A DNA stretch of 64,000 nt from Clostridium porci (GTDB lineage Bacteria > Bacillota > Clostridia > Lachnospirales > Lachnospiraceae): contig NZ_VUMD01000004.1 in assembly GCF_009696375.1 (NCBI RefSeq), positions 1-64,000 on the forward strand. Direction: 5' to 3'. Positions 16,220-25,361 of the stretch are shown here, piece after piece. The notes beneath the pieces were generated by a model. The model had not been told where the DNA came from and made no database searches. It saw only the letters and a list, made by a program, of their open reading frames with translations. Position 1 is the first letter of the stretch. Each line of letters begins with the position of its first letter. A program made the position numbers and the translations under genes.

Positions 16220-18003
16220 AACAGATCAATTACAAAAAGCTCATTCTTCCGAACATCCCGTATGTGTTCATCGCGCTGCTTATTACCAAAATGAGCGAAG
16301 CGGCGCGGCTGGCTCCCGGCGCAGACATTTCCGGGAAGCTGCTGAACATTATGACCGGCATGCGTACCGCGTTCCAGTCCATCATGCCCAGCTTCCATCC
16401 CATTGACCTGTGCGTAGGCATTGCCGCCGCCGTTATCATTCGGCTGGTGGTCTACTTCAAGGGCAAGAACGCCAAGAAGTTCCGCAAAAATCTGGAATAC
16501 GGCAGCGCCCGTTGGGGTACAGCCGAGGACATCAAGCCCTATATAGACCCCGTGTTTGAGAACAATATCATACTCACGCAGACGGAGTGCCTGACCATGA
16601 ACAACCGCCCGAAAGACCCGAAAACGGCGCGGAATAAGAATGTTTTAATCATCGGGGGAAGCGGCTCCGGTAAGACCCGCTTCTGGTTGAAACCCAATTT
16701 GCTTCAATGCACATCCAAAACCTATCCGGTCAGCTTCGTGGTCACAGACCCCAAGGGCAGTATCGTGACGGAGTGCGGAAATGCGCTGCGGCGTAATCAG
16801 TACCGCATCAAAATCATGAACACCATCAATTTCAAGAAAAGTCACCACTACAACCCCTTTGCCTATATCCATTCGGAAAAGGACATTTTGAAGCTGGTCA
16901 CGACCCTGATCGCCAACACCAAGGGAGAGGGCAAGGCCGGGGATGATTTTTGGGTGAAAGCGGAAACCCTGCTCTATACCGCGCTCATCGGCTACATCCA
17001 CTATGAAGCGCCGGTGGAGGAACAGAATTTCTCCACCCTCATTGAGTTTATCAATGCCATGGAAGTCCGGGAGGATGATGAAGAATTTCAGAATCCCGTT
17101 GACCTGATGTTTGCCGAGCTGAAGGAGCGCAAACCCAACCACTTTGCAGTCCGTCAGTATGCCAAGTACAAATTAGCTGCCGGCAAAACCGCAAAAAGCA
17201 TCTTGATTAGCTGCGGTGCGCGCCTTGCGCCCTTTGATATTCAGGAGCTTCGGGAGCTGACAGCTTATGACGAACTTCAACTGGACACCCTGGGCGATAG
17301 AAAAACCGCCCTGTTCATCATCATGTCCGATACGGACGATACCTTTAACTTTCTCATTTCCATGTGTTACACCCAGCTCTTTAATCTGCTCTGCGAAAAA
17401 GCAGACGATGTGTACGGTGGGCGTTTGCCTGTCCATGTGCGCTGCCTGATCGACGAGGCGGCGAATATCGGGCAGATACCCCGTCTGGAAAAGCTGGTGG
17501 CAACGATCCGTTCCAGAGAGATTTCCTGTTGTCTTGTCTTGCAGGCGCAAAGCCAGCTAAAAGCCTTATATAAGGACAGCGCAGACACGATTGTGGGAAA
17601 CATGGATTGCTCCATCTTCCTGGGCGGAAAAGAACCCGGTACGCTGAAAGAACTGGCGGCGGCGCTGGGTAAGGAAACCATCGACAGCTACAACACTGGC
17701 GAAAGCCGAGGACGCGAGGTTTCCCATTCCCTCAATTATCAGAAATTGGGTAAGGAGCTTATGAGTGTGGACGAGCTTGCCGTTTTGGACGGTGGCAAGT
17801 GCATCCTTCAGCTCCGTGGTGTGCGCCCGTTTCTGTCCAACAAATATGATCTCACCAAACATCCCCTCTATCGCTATACATCGGATTATGACAAGAAAAA
17901 CGCCTTTGACATAGAGCGTTTTATGTCCCACCGCCTCAAACTCAAGCCGGATGATGCTTTCGAGGTGTATCGCGTAGACCTTTCCGGTGAACCTGTTGCC
18001 TGA
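16216..18003 (+). CDS. VirD4/TraG-family type IV coupling protein
   Basis: 595 residues. Two N-terminal membrane segments (about 11-30 and 70-90) anchor a cytosolic ATPase with Walker A GGSGSGKTR (about 147-155) and Walker B CLIDEAANIG (about 408-417), followed by the TraG C-terminal signature (REISCCLVLQAQSQLKALY and SIFLGGKE). It links relaxosome DNA to the mating channel. The next gene, 99 bases on, is maff2, which is interrupted by the tet(W) element. Confidence 0.95.
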   Translation: MKQINYKKLILPNIPYVFIALLITKMSEAARLAPGADISGKLLNIMTGMRTAFQSIMPSFHPIDLCVGIAAAVIIRLVVYFKGKNAKKFRKNLEYGSARWGTAEDIKPYIDPVFENNIILTQTECLTMNNRPKDPKTARNKNVLIIGGSGSGKTRFWLKPNLLQCTSKTYPVSFVVTDPKGSIVTECGNALRRNQYRIKIMNTINFKKSHHYNPFAYIHSEKDILKLVTTLIANTKGEGKAGDDFWVKAETLLYTALIGYIHYEAPVEEQNFSTLIEFINAMEVREDDEEFQNPVDLMFAELKERKPNHFAVRQYAKYKLAAGKTAKSILISCGARLAPFDIQELRELTAYDELQLDTLGDRKTALFIIMSDTDDTFNFLISMCYTQLFNLLCEKADDVYGGRLPVHVRCLIDEAANIGQIPRLEKLVATIRSREISCCLVLQAQSQLKALYKDSADTIVGNMDCSIFLGGKEPGTLKELAAALGKETIDSYNTGESRGREVSHSLNYQKLGKELMSVDELAVLDGGKCILQLRGVRPFLSNKYDLTKHPLYRYTSDYDKKNAFDIERFMSHRLKLKPDDAFEVYRVDLSGEPVA

Positions 18004-18102
18004 TGGCAGCATCCTAACTTTTTAACGAACCAGTGAAAAATCGTGGAATGAATGTACCTTCCAAAATCTAAATCAAAAAATTATTTTTTCGGAGGTACTT
18101 TT

Positions 18103-18243
18103 ATGGCTTTCTTTAACTCTGCTGTTGGTGTTCTTCAGACCCTCGTTGTTGCTCTCGGCGCTGGCCTCGGTATCTGGGGCGCGATCAATCTGCTGGAGGG
18201 CTATGGTAACGATAACCCCGGTGCCAATGCTCATGTACGGTAA
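18103..18243 (+). pseudogene. maff2, 5' part (interrupted by the tet(W) element)
   Basis: ATG at 18103 behind GGAGGTACTTTT. Residues 1-42 (MAFFNSAVGVLQTLVVALGA...NPGAN) are the Maff2-family N-terminus with one membrane helix. After base 18228 the reading enters the inserted element (AHVR, stop at 18241-18243). The missing 30 residues are at 29402-29494. Joined at the shared GC, the two parts give a 73-residue protein. Maff2 is a short two-helix membrane protein in the VirB2/pilin position of these ICEs; pilin-like function is inference from place and shape. Confidence 0.9.
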
Positions 18244-18251
18244 GGAAGCAA
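18229..18251 (+). repeat. Left terminal inverted repeat of the tet(W) element
   Basis: Starts GCTCATGTACGGTAAGGAAG; 18 of 23 positions match the reverse complement of 29378-29400 (GCTTATGTGTGATAAAGAAG). GC is the likely crossover dinucleotide. Large serine recombinases cut with a 2-base overlap, which fits. Confidence 0.8.
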
Positions 18252-18561
18252 GCAACCGAAAACAAGAGATAGACCGCCAGCACTACACTATTCCGAACCA
18301 AAGACCAAAAGATAAGCATTGTGGGAAAATCTAAACTTTTGGATTTTCCTACAATGCCAACTACGGCGGAATCCCTCCCACTCCTTATATCTTTCTGTAT
18401 ACATTGAATTTGTATTTAGTAAAATGCAGACAACACCACGGATCGGCTTTTGGTTGGACAATTCCAACCAAACACCACAGCAGACAGCAGAAAACATTCT
18501 GAACGCTAGGAAGCCGGTATGATTGTTACATATAAGGGGAAGAAAAATTTCTTTTAGGTAC
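18244..18561 (+). other. Non-coding/remnant stretch before the tet(W) promoter
   Basis: No intact gene. A short open reading (to 18522) ends with QTTPRIGFWLDNSNQTPQQTAEN, which looks like the tail of a real protein; a second frame adds IVTYKGKKNFF. This suggests a degraded gene captured with tet(W). The dyad TTTTGGTTGG...CCAACCAAA (about 18448-18472) is also present. Confidence 0.35.
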
Positions 18562-18590
18562 TTGCTTTCCTAAAACTGATGTGATACAAT
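18562..18590 (+). promoter_or_regulatory. tet(W) promoter
   Basis: TTGCTT (18562-18567), 17 bases, TACAAT (18585-18590): a near-consensus vegetative promoter directly upstream of the leader peptide, as in other ribosomal-protection tet genes. Confidence 0.8.
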
Positions 18591-18618
18591 GATTTAATCC
18601 AGAAAAGGAGTAAAAAAT

Positions 18619-18642
18619 ATGCGGCAAGGTATTCTTAAATAA
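18619..18642 (+). CDS. tet(W) leader peptide MRQGILK
   Basis: A seven-codon ORF behind AAAAGGAG. Its 3' part (GTATTCTTAAAT) is complementary to ATTTAAGAATAC near 18714-18725, so ribosome position on the leader can change folding. The same peptide heads tet(M)-type leaders, where it takes part in transcription attenuation. Confidence 0.75.
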   Translation: MRQGILK

Positions 18643-18811
18643 AACTATAATCAAATAGTGGGAACAAAGGATTATGATAGCTCCTTTTGTAGGGGCTTAG
18701 TTTTTTGTACCCAATTTAAGAATACTTTTGCCTTATCAATTTTGACATATCCCCAAAAACAGCAATCACAAACAGGTGTATGCTGTATATGTGTATGTCC
18801 GCAACTTATAA

Positions 18812-18850
18812 TCCCCAGTGGTAAAAGTATTTTACTGCTGGGGATTTTTA
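18812..18850 (+). terminator. Attenuator hairpin of tet(W)
   Basis: A strong stem, CCCCAGTGGTAAAA with TTTTACTGCTGGGG, followed by ATTTTTA, 34 bases before the tet(W) start. By analogy with tet(M), transcription stops here without tetracycline. Confidence 0.75.
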
Positions 18851-18883
18851 TGCCCTTTGGGGCTGTAAAGGGAGGACAATCAC

Positions 18884-20803
18884 ATGAAAATAATCAATAT
18901 TGGAATTCTTGCCCATGTAGACGCTGGAAAGACGACCTTGACGGAGAGCCTGCTATATGCCAGCGGAGCCATTTCAGAACCGGGGAGCGTCGAAAAAGGG
19001 ACAACGAGGACGGACACCATGTTTTTGGAGCGGCAGCGTGGGATTACCATTCAAGCGGCAGTCACTTCCTTCCAGTGGCACAGATGTAAAGTTAACATTG
19101 TGGATACGCCCGGCCACATGGATTTTTTGGCGGAGGTGTACCGCTCTTTGGCTGTTTTAGATGGGGCCATCTTGGTGATCTCCGCTAAAGATGGCGTGCA
19201 GGCCCAGACCCGTATTCTGTTCCATGCCCTGCGGAAAATGAACATTCCCACCGTTATCTTTATCAACAAGATCGACCAGGCTGGCGTTGATTTGCAGAGC
19301 GTGGTTCAGTCTGTTCGGGATAAGCTCTCCGCCGATATTATCATCAAGCAGACGGTGTCGCTGTCCCCGGAAATAGTCCTGGAGGAAAATACCGACATAG
19401 AAGCATGGGATGCGGTCATCGAAAATAACGATGAATTATTGGAAAAGTATATCGCAGGAGAACCAATCAGCCGGGAAAAACTTGCGCGGGAGGAACAGCA
19501 GCGGGTTCAAGACGCCTCCCTGTTCCCAGTCTATCATGGCAGCGCCAAAAATGGCCTTGGCATTCAACCGTTGATGGATGCGGTGACAGGGCTGTTCCAA
19601 CCGATTGGGGAACAGGGGGGCGCCGCCCTATGCGGCAGCGTTTTCAAGGTTGAGTACATCGATTGCGGCCAGCGGCGTGTCTATCTACGGTTATACAGCG
19701 GAACGCTGCGCCTGCGGGATACGGTGGCCCTGGCCGGGAGAGAAAAGCTGAAAATCACAGAGATGCGTATTCCATCCAAAGGGGAAATTGTTCGGACAGA
19801 CACCGCTTATCAGGGTGAAATTGTTATCCTTCCCAGCGACAGCGTGAGGTTAAACGATGTATTAGGGGACCAAACCCGGCTCCCTCGTAAAAGGTGGCGC
19901 GAGGACCCCCTCCCCATGCTGCGGACGACGATTGCGCCGAAAACGGCAGCGCAAAGAGAACGGCTGCTGGACGCTCTTACGCAACTTGCGGATACTGACC
20001 CGCTTTTGCGTTGCGAAGTGGATTCCATCACCCATGAGATCATTCTTTCTTTTTTGGGCCGGGTGCAGTTGGAGGTTGTTTCCGCTTTGCTGTCGGAAAA
20101 ATACAAGCTTGAAACAGTGGTAAAGGAACCCTCCGTCATTTATATGGAGCGGCCGCTCAAAGCAGCCAGCCACACCATCCATATCGAGGTGCCGCCCAAC
20201 CCGTTTTGGGCATCCATAGGACTGTCTGTTACACCACTCTCGCTTGGCTCCGGTGTACAATACGAGAGCCGGGTTTCGCTGGGATACTTGAACCAGAGTT
20301 TTCAAAACGCTGTCAGGGATGGTATCCGTTACGGGCTGGAGCAGGGCTTGTTCGGCTGGAACGTAACGGACTGTAAGATTTGCTTTGAATACGGGCTTTA
20401 TTACAGTCCGGTCAGCACGCCGGCGGACTTCCGCTCATTGGCCCCGATTGTATTGGAACAGGCATTGAAGGAATCGGGGACGCAGCTGCTGGAACCTTAT
20501 CTCTCCTTCATCCTCTATGCGCCCCAGGAATACCTTTCCAGGGCTTATCATGATGCACCGAAATACTGTGCCACCATCGAAACGGCCCAGGTAAAAAAGG
20601 ATGAAGTTGTCTTTACTGGCGAGATTCCCGCCCGCTGTATACAGGCATACCGTACTGATCTGGCCTTTTACACCAACGGGCGGAGCGTATGCCTTACAGA
20701 GCTGAAAGGATATCAGGCCGCTGTCGGTCAGCCGGTCATCCAGCCCCGCCGTCCAAACAGCCGCCTGGACAAGGTGCGCCATATGTTTCAGAAGGTAATG
20801 TAA
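18884..20803 (+). CDS. tet(W): Tetracycline resistance ribosomal protection protein Tet(W)
   Basis: 639 residues, the normal length; ATG behind GGGAGGACAATCAC. An EF-G-like translational GTPase that removes tetracycline from the ribosome. GTPase motifs: G1 AHVDAGKT (10-17), G3 DTPGH (about 73-77), G4 NKID (about 127-130). The sequence matches Tet(W) as I remember it almost throughout, including the end HMFQKVM. It is controlled by the leader and attenuator upstream. The C-terminal third is complete. The methyltransferase gene follows after 50 bases, a neighbour often seen with tet(W). Confidence 0.97.
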   Translation: MKIINIGILAHVDAGKTTLTESLLYASGAISEPGSVEKGTTRTDTMFLERQRGITIQAAVTSFQWHRCKVNIVDTPGHMDFLAEVYRSLAVLDGAILVISAKDGVQAQTRILFHALRKMNIPTVIFINKIDQAGVDLQSVVQSVRDKLSADIIIKQTVSLSPEIVLEENTDIEAWDAVIENNDELLEKYIAGEPISREKLAREEQQRVQDASLFPVYHGSAKNGLGIQPLMDAVTGLFQPIGEQGGAALCGSVFKVEYIDCGQRRVYLRLYSGTLRLRDTVALAGREKLKITEMRIPSKGEIVRTDTAYQGEIVILPSDSVRLNDVLGDQTRLPRKRWREDPLPMLRTTIAPKTAAQRERLLDALTQLADTDPLLRCEVDSITHEIILSFLGRVQLEVVSALLSEKYKLETVVKEPSVIYMERPLKAASHTIHIEVPPNPFWASIGLSVTPLSLGSGVQYESRVSLGYLNQSFQNAVRDGIRYGLEQGLFGWNVTDCKICFEYGLYYSPVSTPADFRSLAPIVLEQALKESGTQLLEPYLSFILYAPQEYLSRAYHDAPKYCATIETAQVKKDEVVFTGEIPARCIQAYRTDLAFYTNGRSVCLTELKGYQAAVGQPVIQPRRPNSRLDKVRHMFQKVM

Positions 20804-20853
20804 AGATACATAATCGTCAAGACGGCAACAATCAGAAGTTATGGAGGGTAACA

Positions 20854-21621
20854 ATGGAATATAGTAAGGAAGATTTAATGGAAGCAAAAAAGCAAATTTG
20901 GGGAGTGGGAGAGAACATGGGAACAGAGGAAAGTAAAAAAATCTGGGAGGAGAACGCACAATTTTGGGATAATGCAATGGGTGACGAATCTAATGAATTT
21001 CACAGAGAGGTAGTGCGTCCCAAAGTAACGGAACTTCTATCTCCTAATCCTGCGGATTACATTTTGGATATTGCGTGTGGCAATGGAAATTATTCTTCGT
21101 ATCTTGCACAAAGAGGCGCTTCGGTTGTCGCTTTTGATTACAGCAAAAAAATGATAGAATTGGCTAAAAGACGGCAATCACAATATGCAAAACAAATTGA
21201 ATTTTGTGTGGCGGATGCGACCGATAGAAAAAGTATATTAGAATTAAAAAGAAATCGAGCCTTTACGAAAGCAGTTTCTAATATGGCAATTATGGATATT
21301 ACGGATATTGAACCACTTCTTATGGCTGTTTATGAACTGTTGCAGGAAAGCGGAATTTTTGTCTTTGCAACGCAACACCCTTGTTTTGTCACGTTGACTG
21401 AAAAATATATGACACCGCACAGTTACTATGATATAGCGATTGAAGGGCAACCGAAAGAGCAGATTTATTATCATCGTTCCATACAAGATATTTTTAACCT
21501 TTGTTTTAGAGCTGGATTTGTCATTGATGGATTTTATGAAGAATGTTTTAAAACCAACAAAGAAATTCCTATGGTAATGATAGTAAGGCTTAAGAAGGTA
21601 AAACGTGATAGCTTAAAATAA
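20854..21621 (+). CDS. Class I SAM-dependent methyltransferase
   Basis: 255 residues; ATG at 20854 behind GGAGGGTAACA. The SAM-binding motif I, YILDIACGNGNYSSYLA, lies at about 68-84, with FDYSKKMIELAK (motif II acid region) after it. Motif IV-like AVSNMAIMDI and the C-terminal FRAGFVIDGFYEE follow the small-molecule methyltransferase pattern. No resistance methyltransferase signature (Erm or Rmt) is present. AT-rich compared with both flanks, so probably a separate acquisition. Substrate unknown. Confidence 0.85.
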   Translation: MEYSKEDLMEAKKQIWGVGENMGTEESKKIWEENAQFWDNAMGDESNEFHREVVRPKVTELLSPNPADYILDIACGNGNYSSYLAQRGASVVAFDYSKKMIELAKRRQSQYAKQIEFCVADATDRKSILELKRNRAFTKAVSNMAIMDITDIEPLLMAVYELLQESGIFVFATQHPCFVTLTEKYMTPHSYYDIAIEGQPKEQIYYHRSIQDIFNLCFRAGFVIDGFYEECFKTNKEIPMVMIVRLKKVKRDSLK

Positions 21622-21792
21622 ATTCAAGTTTGTCGGGTAAATAGCAAACCCAGCCGAGCCAGTCAACGGTCAAGATGAACGGCGCATATGCGCAGCCGTT
21701 GACAGCCCCGCCCGCCTTTGCTGGTAGGCAATCAAGGGGCGACAGCAAGAAGTGCCACCGCCCCGCACTATTATTCAGAAAGGGGAATTTCC
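21622..21792 (+). other. Non-coding junction between resistance cargo and element backbone
   Basis: GC content rises sharply after about 21650. The stretch holds the palindrome GCGCATATGCGC (21681-21692) and, further on, AAAGGGG as ribosome site of the next ORF. No gene. Confidence 0.35.
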
Positions 21793-22215
21793 ATGACCGA
21801 CCAGATAGCCTATCAAGAATATATCCAGCGCAGGTACAACGCCTTTTGCAAGACTGTTATCCGCTGTGCCGCCTTGGACAAGATTTTGAAGCTTAAACGG
21901 CAATGGGAACGGCAAGTTTCCCTTGACTATCTGATGAACGAGAAGTTTGTCCAGTTTGCCGCGTCGGAGCCGGACGAGGAATACCCATTTACCGTCTGCG
22001 GTCAGACCGTCCTGCTCTGCAACGCCGCCCTTGCCGACGCGATCTCTGTTTTGCCGGAGCAGACGCGGGAAGAAATCCTGCGCTATTACTTTCTGCGCCA
22101 GCCGCAGCGCGTGATCGGCGCGTGTATTGGCCGGTCACGCAGCACAGCGGGGCGGCATATCCAGCTTGCCTTGCAGCGGCTACGCGAAGAAATGGGGGTG
22201 AGCCGGTATGAGTAG
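21793..22215 (+). CDS. Sigma-70 region-4-like DNA-binding protein
   Basis: 140 residues; I chose the ATG at 21793 (MTDQIAYQEYIQ) behind AAAGGGGAATTTCC over a longer reading from 21718. The C-terminal part (ISVLPEQTREEILRYYFLRQPQRVIGACIGRSRSTAGRHIQLALQRLREEMG) is a sigma region-4-like helix-turn-helix. Such proteins precede the HTH ORF and mobilization genes in Tn4451/Tn916-type elements and probably regulate transfer. Confidence 0.75.
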   Translation: MTDQIAYQEYIQRRYNAFCKTVIRCAALDKILKLKRQWERQVSLDYLMNEKFVQFAASEPDEEYPFTVCGQTVLLCNAALADAISVLPEQTREEILRYYFLRQPQRVIGACIGRSRSTAGRHIQLALQRLREEMGVSRYE

Positions 22216-22420
22216 ACTTCTCCCCTATGAAACAATCCTCAAAGCCCGTGAGGGCGACCCAGAAGCCGTGAACGCTGTCCTGCTCCACTACGCCGGATAT
22301 ATCCGCTATTTCTCAAAAGTGAACGGGCAGGTCAACGCCGAGGTGGAGGACTATGTAAAGCAGCGGTTAATTGACTGTCAATTCAAGTTCCGGCTTGACG
22401 AACCACCGGACAAGTCATAA
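22208..22420 (+). CDS. Helix-turn-helix domain protein of conjugative elements
   Basis: 70 residues, overlapping the previous gene by 8 bases. The core ILKAREGDPEAVNAVLLHYAGYIRYFSK is the known short HTH_16-type protein that accompanies the sigma-like ORF in Tn916/CTn elements; the end reads KQRLIDCQFKFRLDEP. Presumed regulator. Confidence 0.8.
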   Translation: MSRLLPYETILKAREGDPEAVNAVLLHYAGYIRYFSKVNGQVNAEVEDYVKQRLIDCQFKFRLDEPPDKS

Positions 22421-22917
22421 AAACTGAATACCAGCCGCCACCGACGCGGCCAGCGAAAGCAGTAAGTCTTGAAAAAGATTTACTGCTTTTTTTGTTGTCC
22501 GGCTCCGCTCCCGGCCATTTTGCCCCCTGCCGGTTGTAGTAGTAAGCGAGGAGGGAATTTTTCTGCCCTGGTGTTTGGCATTTGGAGCATTTACCCGTAG
22601 TAGAGGGCAAAGAGAAAGGATTTCTCCAACACCGGGTAGAAACCACTGCGTCCGGTGTCATTTTAGCGAAAGCGGGCAGGAATGCCCTTTACAGGATTAG
22701 TAGTAGCAGAAAAAGAGAAACAAACTTTTGTGGTTGCAGTTTTCCAAAAAAGTGGCGGACGGAAGTGAGAGAAAGTTTGCAGTCACGGAGAGCAAGTTTC
22801 TACCACGGTGCCAAAATCCGCAATTCTGCAGTTTTGCCCCTCGCGGGAAACTTGTTGGGGAGTGCCTTCCCCAAACCCTGCTCATGCGCCCTTACGGGCG
22901 AGAAAGGAGGTCACACC
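22421..22917 (+). other. Non-coding region with likely oriT of the tet(W) element
   Basis: About 500 bases without a convincing gene, directly before mobC and the relaxase. It holds the dyads TTGGGGAGTGCCTTCCCCAA (about 22852-22871) and CGCCCTTACGGGCG (about 22886-22899), and GTAGTAG repeats near 22535, 22596 and 22698. In Tn4451-type elements oriT lies just upstream of the mobilization gene, so the last 100 bases are the best candidate. Confidence 0.5.
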
Positions 22918-23316
22918 ATGCGAAAGAAATACAACACGCCCCACCGCAGCCGCGTTGTGAAAACCCGGCTGTCCGAAGATGAGTATGCCGACTTCACAGC
23001 GCGGCTTGCGCCCTATGGTATCAGCCAGTCCGAATTTCTCCGGCAGGCGATACGGCGGGCGACCATACGCCCGGTTGTCCATGTGTCGTCGGTCAATGAC
23101 GAGTTGCTTTCCGCTGTCGGGAAGCTGACAGCCGAGTACGGCAGGATCGGCGGCAACCTCAATCAGATTGCCCGGTATCTGAACGAATACGGCGTACCCT
23201 ACAACACCCTTTCCGGCGAGGTACGCGCCGCCATATCCGACCTTGCCGTCCTCAAGTATGAAGTCCTCAAGAAAGTAGGTGACGCGGTTGGCAACACTCA
23301 AGCATATCAACTCTAA
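22918..23316 (+). CDS. MobC-type relaxosome accessory protein
   Basis: 132 residues; ATG behind GAAAGGAGGTCACACC. VVKTRLSEDEYADFTARLAPYGISQSEFLRQAIRRA is a ribbon-helix-helix; GRIGGNLNQIARYLNEYG is the classic MobC C-terminal motif. It nicks-in-partnership with the relaxase, whose start lies within its last 38 bases. Confidence 0.85.
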   Translation: MRKKYNTPHRSRVVKTRLSEDEYADFTARLAPYGISQSEFLRQAIRRATIRPVVHVSSVNDELLSAVGKLTAEYGRIGGNLNQIARYLNEYGVPYNTLSGEVRAAISDLAVLKYEVLKKVGDAVGNTQAYQL

Positions 23317-24913
23317 AAACGCCGACTACGGAGCCGCCGAGCAATATCTTCTCTTTGAGCATGACGAGTTTACCATGAAGCCCGTCCTTGATGAAACCGG
23401 CAGGCTTATCCCCCGCGAGGACTACCGGCTGTCCACGCTGAACTGCGACGGGGAGGATTTTGCCGTTGCGTGTATGCGGGCCAATCTCCGCTATCAGAAA
23501 AACCAGCGGCGGGAAGATGTGAAAAGCCACCACTACATCATCAGCTTTGACCCGCGGGACGGGCCGGACAACGGCCTGACCGTAGACCGGGCGCAGGCGT
23601 TGGGGGAACAATTCTGTAAAGAGCATTTTCCCGGCCACCAGGCCCTTGTCTGCACCCACCCGGACGGGCATAACCACAGCGGCAACATTCATGTGCATAT
23701 CGTCATAAACAGCCTGCGGATTGAGGAAGTGCCGTTCCTGCCCTACATGGACAGGCCGGCCGATACGAAAGTCGGCTGCAAGCACCGATGTACCGACGCT
23801 GCCCTGCGCTACTTCAAATCCGAAGTCATGGAGATGTGCCACCGGGAGGGGCTTTATCAAATCGACCTCTTGAACGGCAGCAAGAACCGCGTCACCGACC
23901 GGGAGTATTGGGCGCAGAAAAAGGGACAGGCCGCGCTGGACAAGCAGAACGCCCCCATGATTGCCGATAGTATCACGCCCCGGCAGACCAAGTTTGAAAC
24001 GAACAAGGAGAAGCTGCGGCAGACCCTACGGAAAGCCCTTGCCACCGCCGCCAGCTTTGACGAGTTTTCCTCTCTGTTGCTGCAGGAGGGTGTGACCGTC
24101 AAGGAGAGCCGGGGGCGGCTTTCCTACCTCACGCCGGACAGGACAAAGCCAATTACCGCCCGGAAGCTGGGCGACGATTTTGACCGCGCCGCTGTCTTTG
24201 CCGTTTTAGAGCAAAACGCCGCCAGAGCAGCCGAAGCGCCAGCCAGATCCCCCGATCCCCCACGCACCATAAAAGACCGCTTGCAGGTTGCCAGAGCCGA
24301 GATAGCCGCCCCGAAACAGGACGGAGTGCAGCGGCTTGTGGACATTGAGCAGAAAATGGCCGAGGGCAAAGGCCGGGGCTATGAACGCTGGGCGAAGATA
24401 CACAATCTGAAGCAGGCCGCCAAAACGCTGTCCGTCTACCAGCAATACGGCTTTACTTCCCCGGAGCAGTTAGAAGCCGCCGTTGACACCGCCTATCAGA
24501 AAATGCGCCAGACCAGCGGCGAACTGAAAGCACTGGAAACGAAGCTGCAAGGGAAAAAGAAGTTGCAGCGGCAGGTGTTGGCCTACGCCCAGACCAAGGC
24601 CGCCCGCGACGGGCTGCGGGCACAGAAATCCGAGAAAGCCCGCGCCGCATACCGGCAGGCCCATGAGAGCGATTTTATCATAGCCGACGCAGCAGCCCGG
24701 TATTTCAAGGCGCATGGCATTACCAAGCTGCCCGCCCGGAAAGCGTTGCAGGCCGAGATCGAGCAGCTTATCTCCGAGAAAGACGGCCTGTATAACACCT
24801 ATCACGAACAGAAACAGCGGTTCAAGGAGTTGCAGACCGTCAAGCGGAACATCGACCAGATTTTGCGCCGGGACGAGCCGCACCGCAGAAAGGAGCAGAG
24901 CCATGAGCGATAA
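23279..24913 (+). CDS. Relaxase of the tet(W) element (MOBP/VirD2-like)
   Basis: 544 residues; GTG start at 23279, overlapping mobC. The N-terminal domain has Tyr-containing NADYGAAEQYL (about 14-24) and the three-histidine motif HPDGHNHSGNIHVHIVINS (about 127-145) that holds the metal for single-strand nicking. From about residue 330 on there is a long Lys/Gln/Ala-rich coiled coil (QGKKKLQRQVLAYAQ, EIEQLISEKDGLYNTYHEQ). Intact length suggests that it is functional. Together with the likely oriT it allows transfer using a helper's channel. Confidence 0.88.
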   Translation: MTRLATLKHINSKNADYGAAEQYLLFEHDEFTMKPVLDETGRLIPREDYRLSTLNCDGEDFAVACMRANLRYQKNQRREDVKSHHYIISFDPRDGPDNGLTVDRAQALGEQFCKEHFPGHQALVCTHPDGHNHSGNIHVHIVINSLRIEEVPFLPYMDRPADTKVGCKHRCTDAALRYFKSEVMEMCHREGLYQIDLLNGSKNRVTDREYWAQKKGQAALDKQNAPMIADSITPRQTKFETNKEKLRQTLRKALATAASFDEFSSLLLQEGVTVKESRGRLSYLTPDRTKPITARKLGDDFDRAAVFAVLEQNAARAAEAPARSPDPPRTIKDRLQVARAEIAAPKQDGVQRLVDIEQKMAEGKGRGYERWAKIHNLKQAAKTLSVYQQYGFTSPEQLEAAVDTAYQKMRQTSGELKALETKLQGKKKLQRQVLAYAQTKAARDGLRAQKSEKARAAYRQAHESDFIIADAAARYFKAHGITKLPARKALQAEIEQLISEKDGLYNTYHEQKQRFKELQTVKRNIDQILRRDEPHRRKEQSHER

Positions 24914-25289
24914 CCTGCCCCACATGGACTACCGCCAGCACCGGCGGGCGCGGCGGCTGGTACATGAGTGCTGTAACTACGATGAGGGGAACTGCCTGCT
25001 ATTGGACGACGGGGAGCCTTGCGTGTGCGTCCAGAGCATTTCCTTTTCCCTCATGTGCCACTGGTTCCGTGTGGCTGTCCTGCCCCTTGACGGGGAGCTG
25101 GCCGCAGCCCTCTTGTGCCGGGGAAGCCGGAAACGGTGTGCCGTCTGCGGGGCGGCCTTTGTCCCCAAATCCAACCGGGGAAAATACTGCCCCGACTGCG
25201 CCGGGCGCATGAAGAAAATCAAAGCCGCCGAGAGAAAGCGGAAACAAAGGCAGAGATGTCACGCTTTAGAGCCTTTCAAACCCGCATAA
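24903..25289 (+). CDS. Cysteine-rich VLP-domain protein
   Basis: 128 residues overlapping the relaxase end by 11 bases. Two Cys clusters: CCNYDEGNCLLLDDGEPCVC (about 22-41) and CAVCGAAFVPKSNRGKYCPDC (about 80-100), the second a zinc ribbon. This is the cysteine-rich VLP family found in conjugative elements. A paralogue of the host ICE lies at 38781-39146 with the same Cys spacing. Function unknown; nucleic-acid binding is likely from the zinc ribbon and basic tail. Confidence 0.85.
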   Translation: MSDNLPHMDYRQHRRARRLVHECCNYDEGNCLLLDDGEPCVCVQSISFSLMCHWFRVAVLPLDGELAAALLCRGSRKRCAVCGAAFVPKSNRGKYCPDCAGRMKKIKAAERKRKQRQRCHALEPFKPA

Positions 25290-25361
25290 ATCAAGGCTTT
25301 TTTCGTGGGTGTCAAAGGGTACGCGATACATTTATCCTTTTCCCCCGGAAACGGCGTTTTA

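Noticed and set aside
18658-19089. A 143-residue ORF over the tet(W) leader and start
   Set aside because: It lies over the attenuator and the tet(W) N-terminus in another frame and has no homology-like features.
22582-22917. An open frame that extends upstream from mobC
   Set aside because: The region has dyads and oriT-like features, and the ATG at 22918 with GGAGG is clearly the real start.
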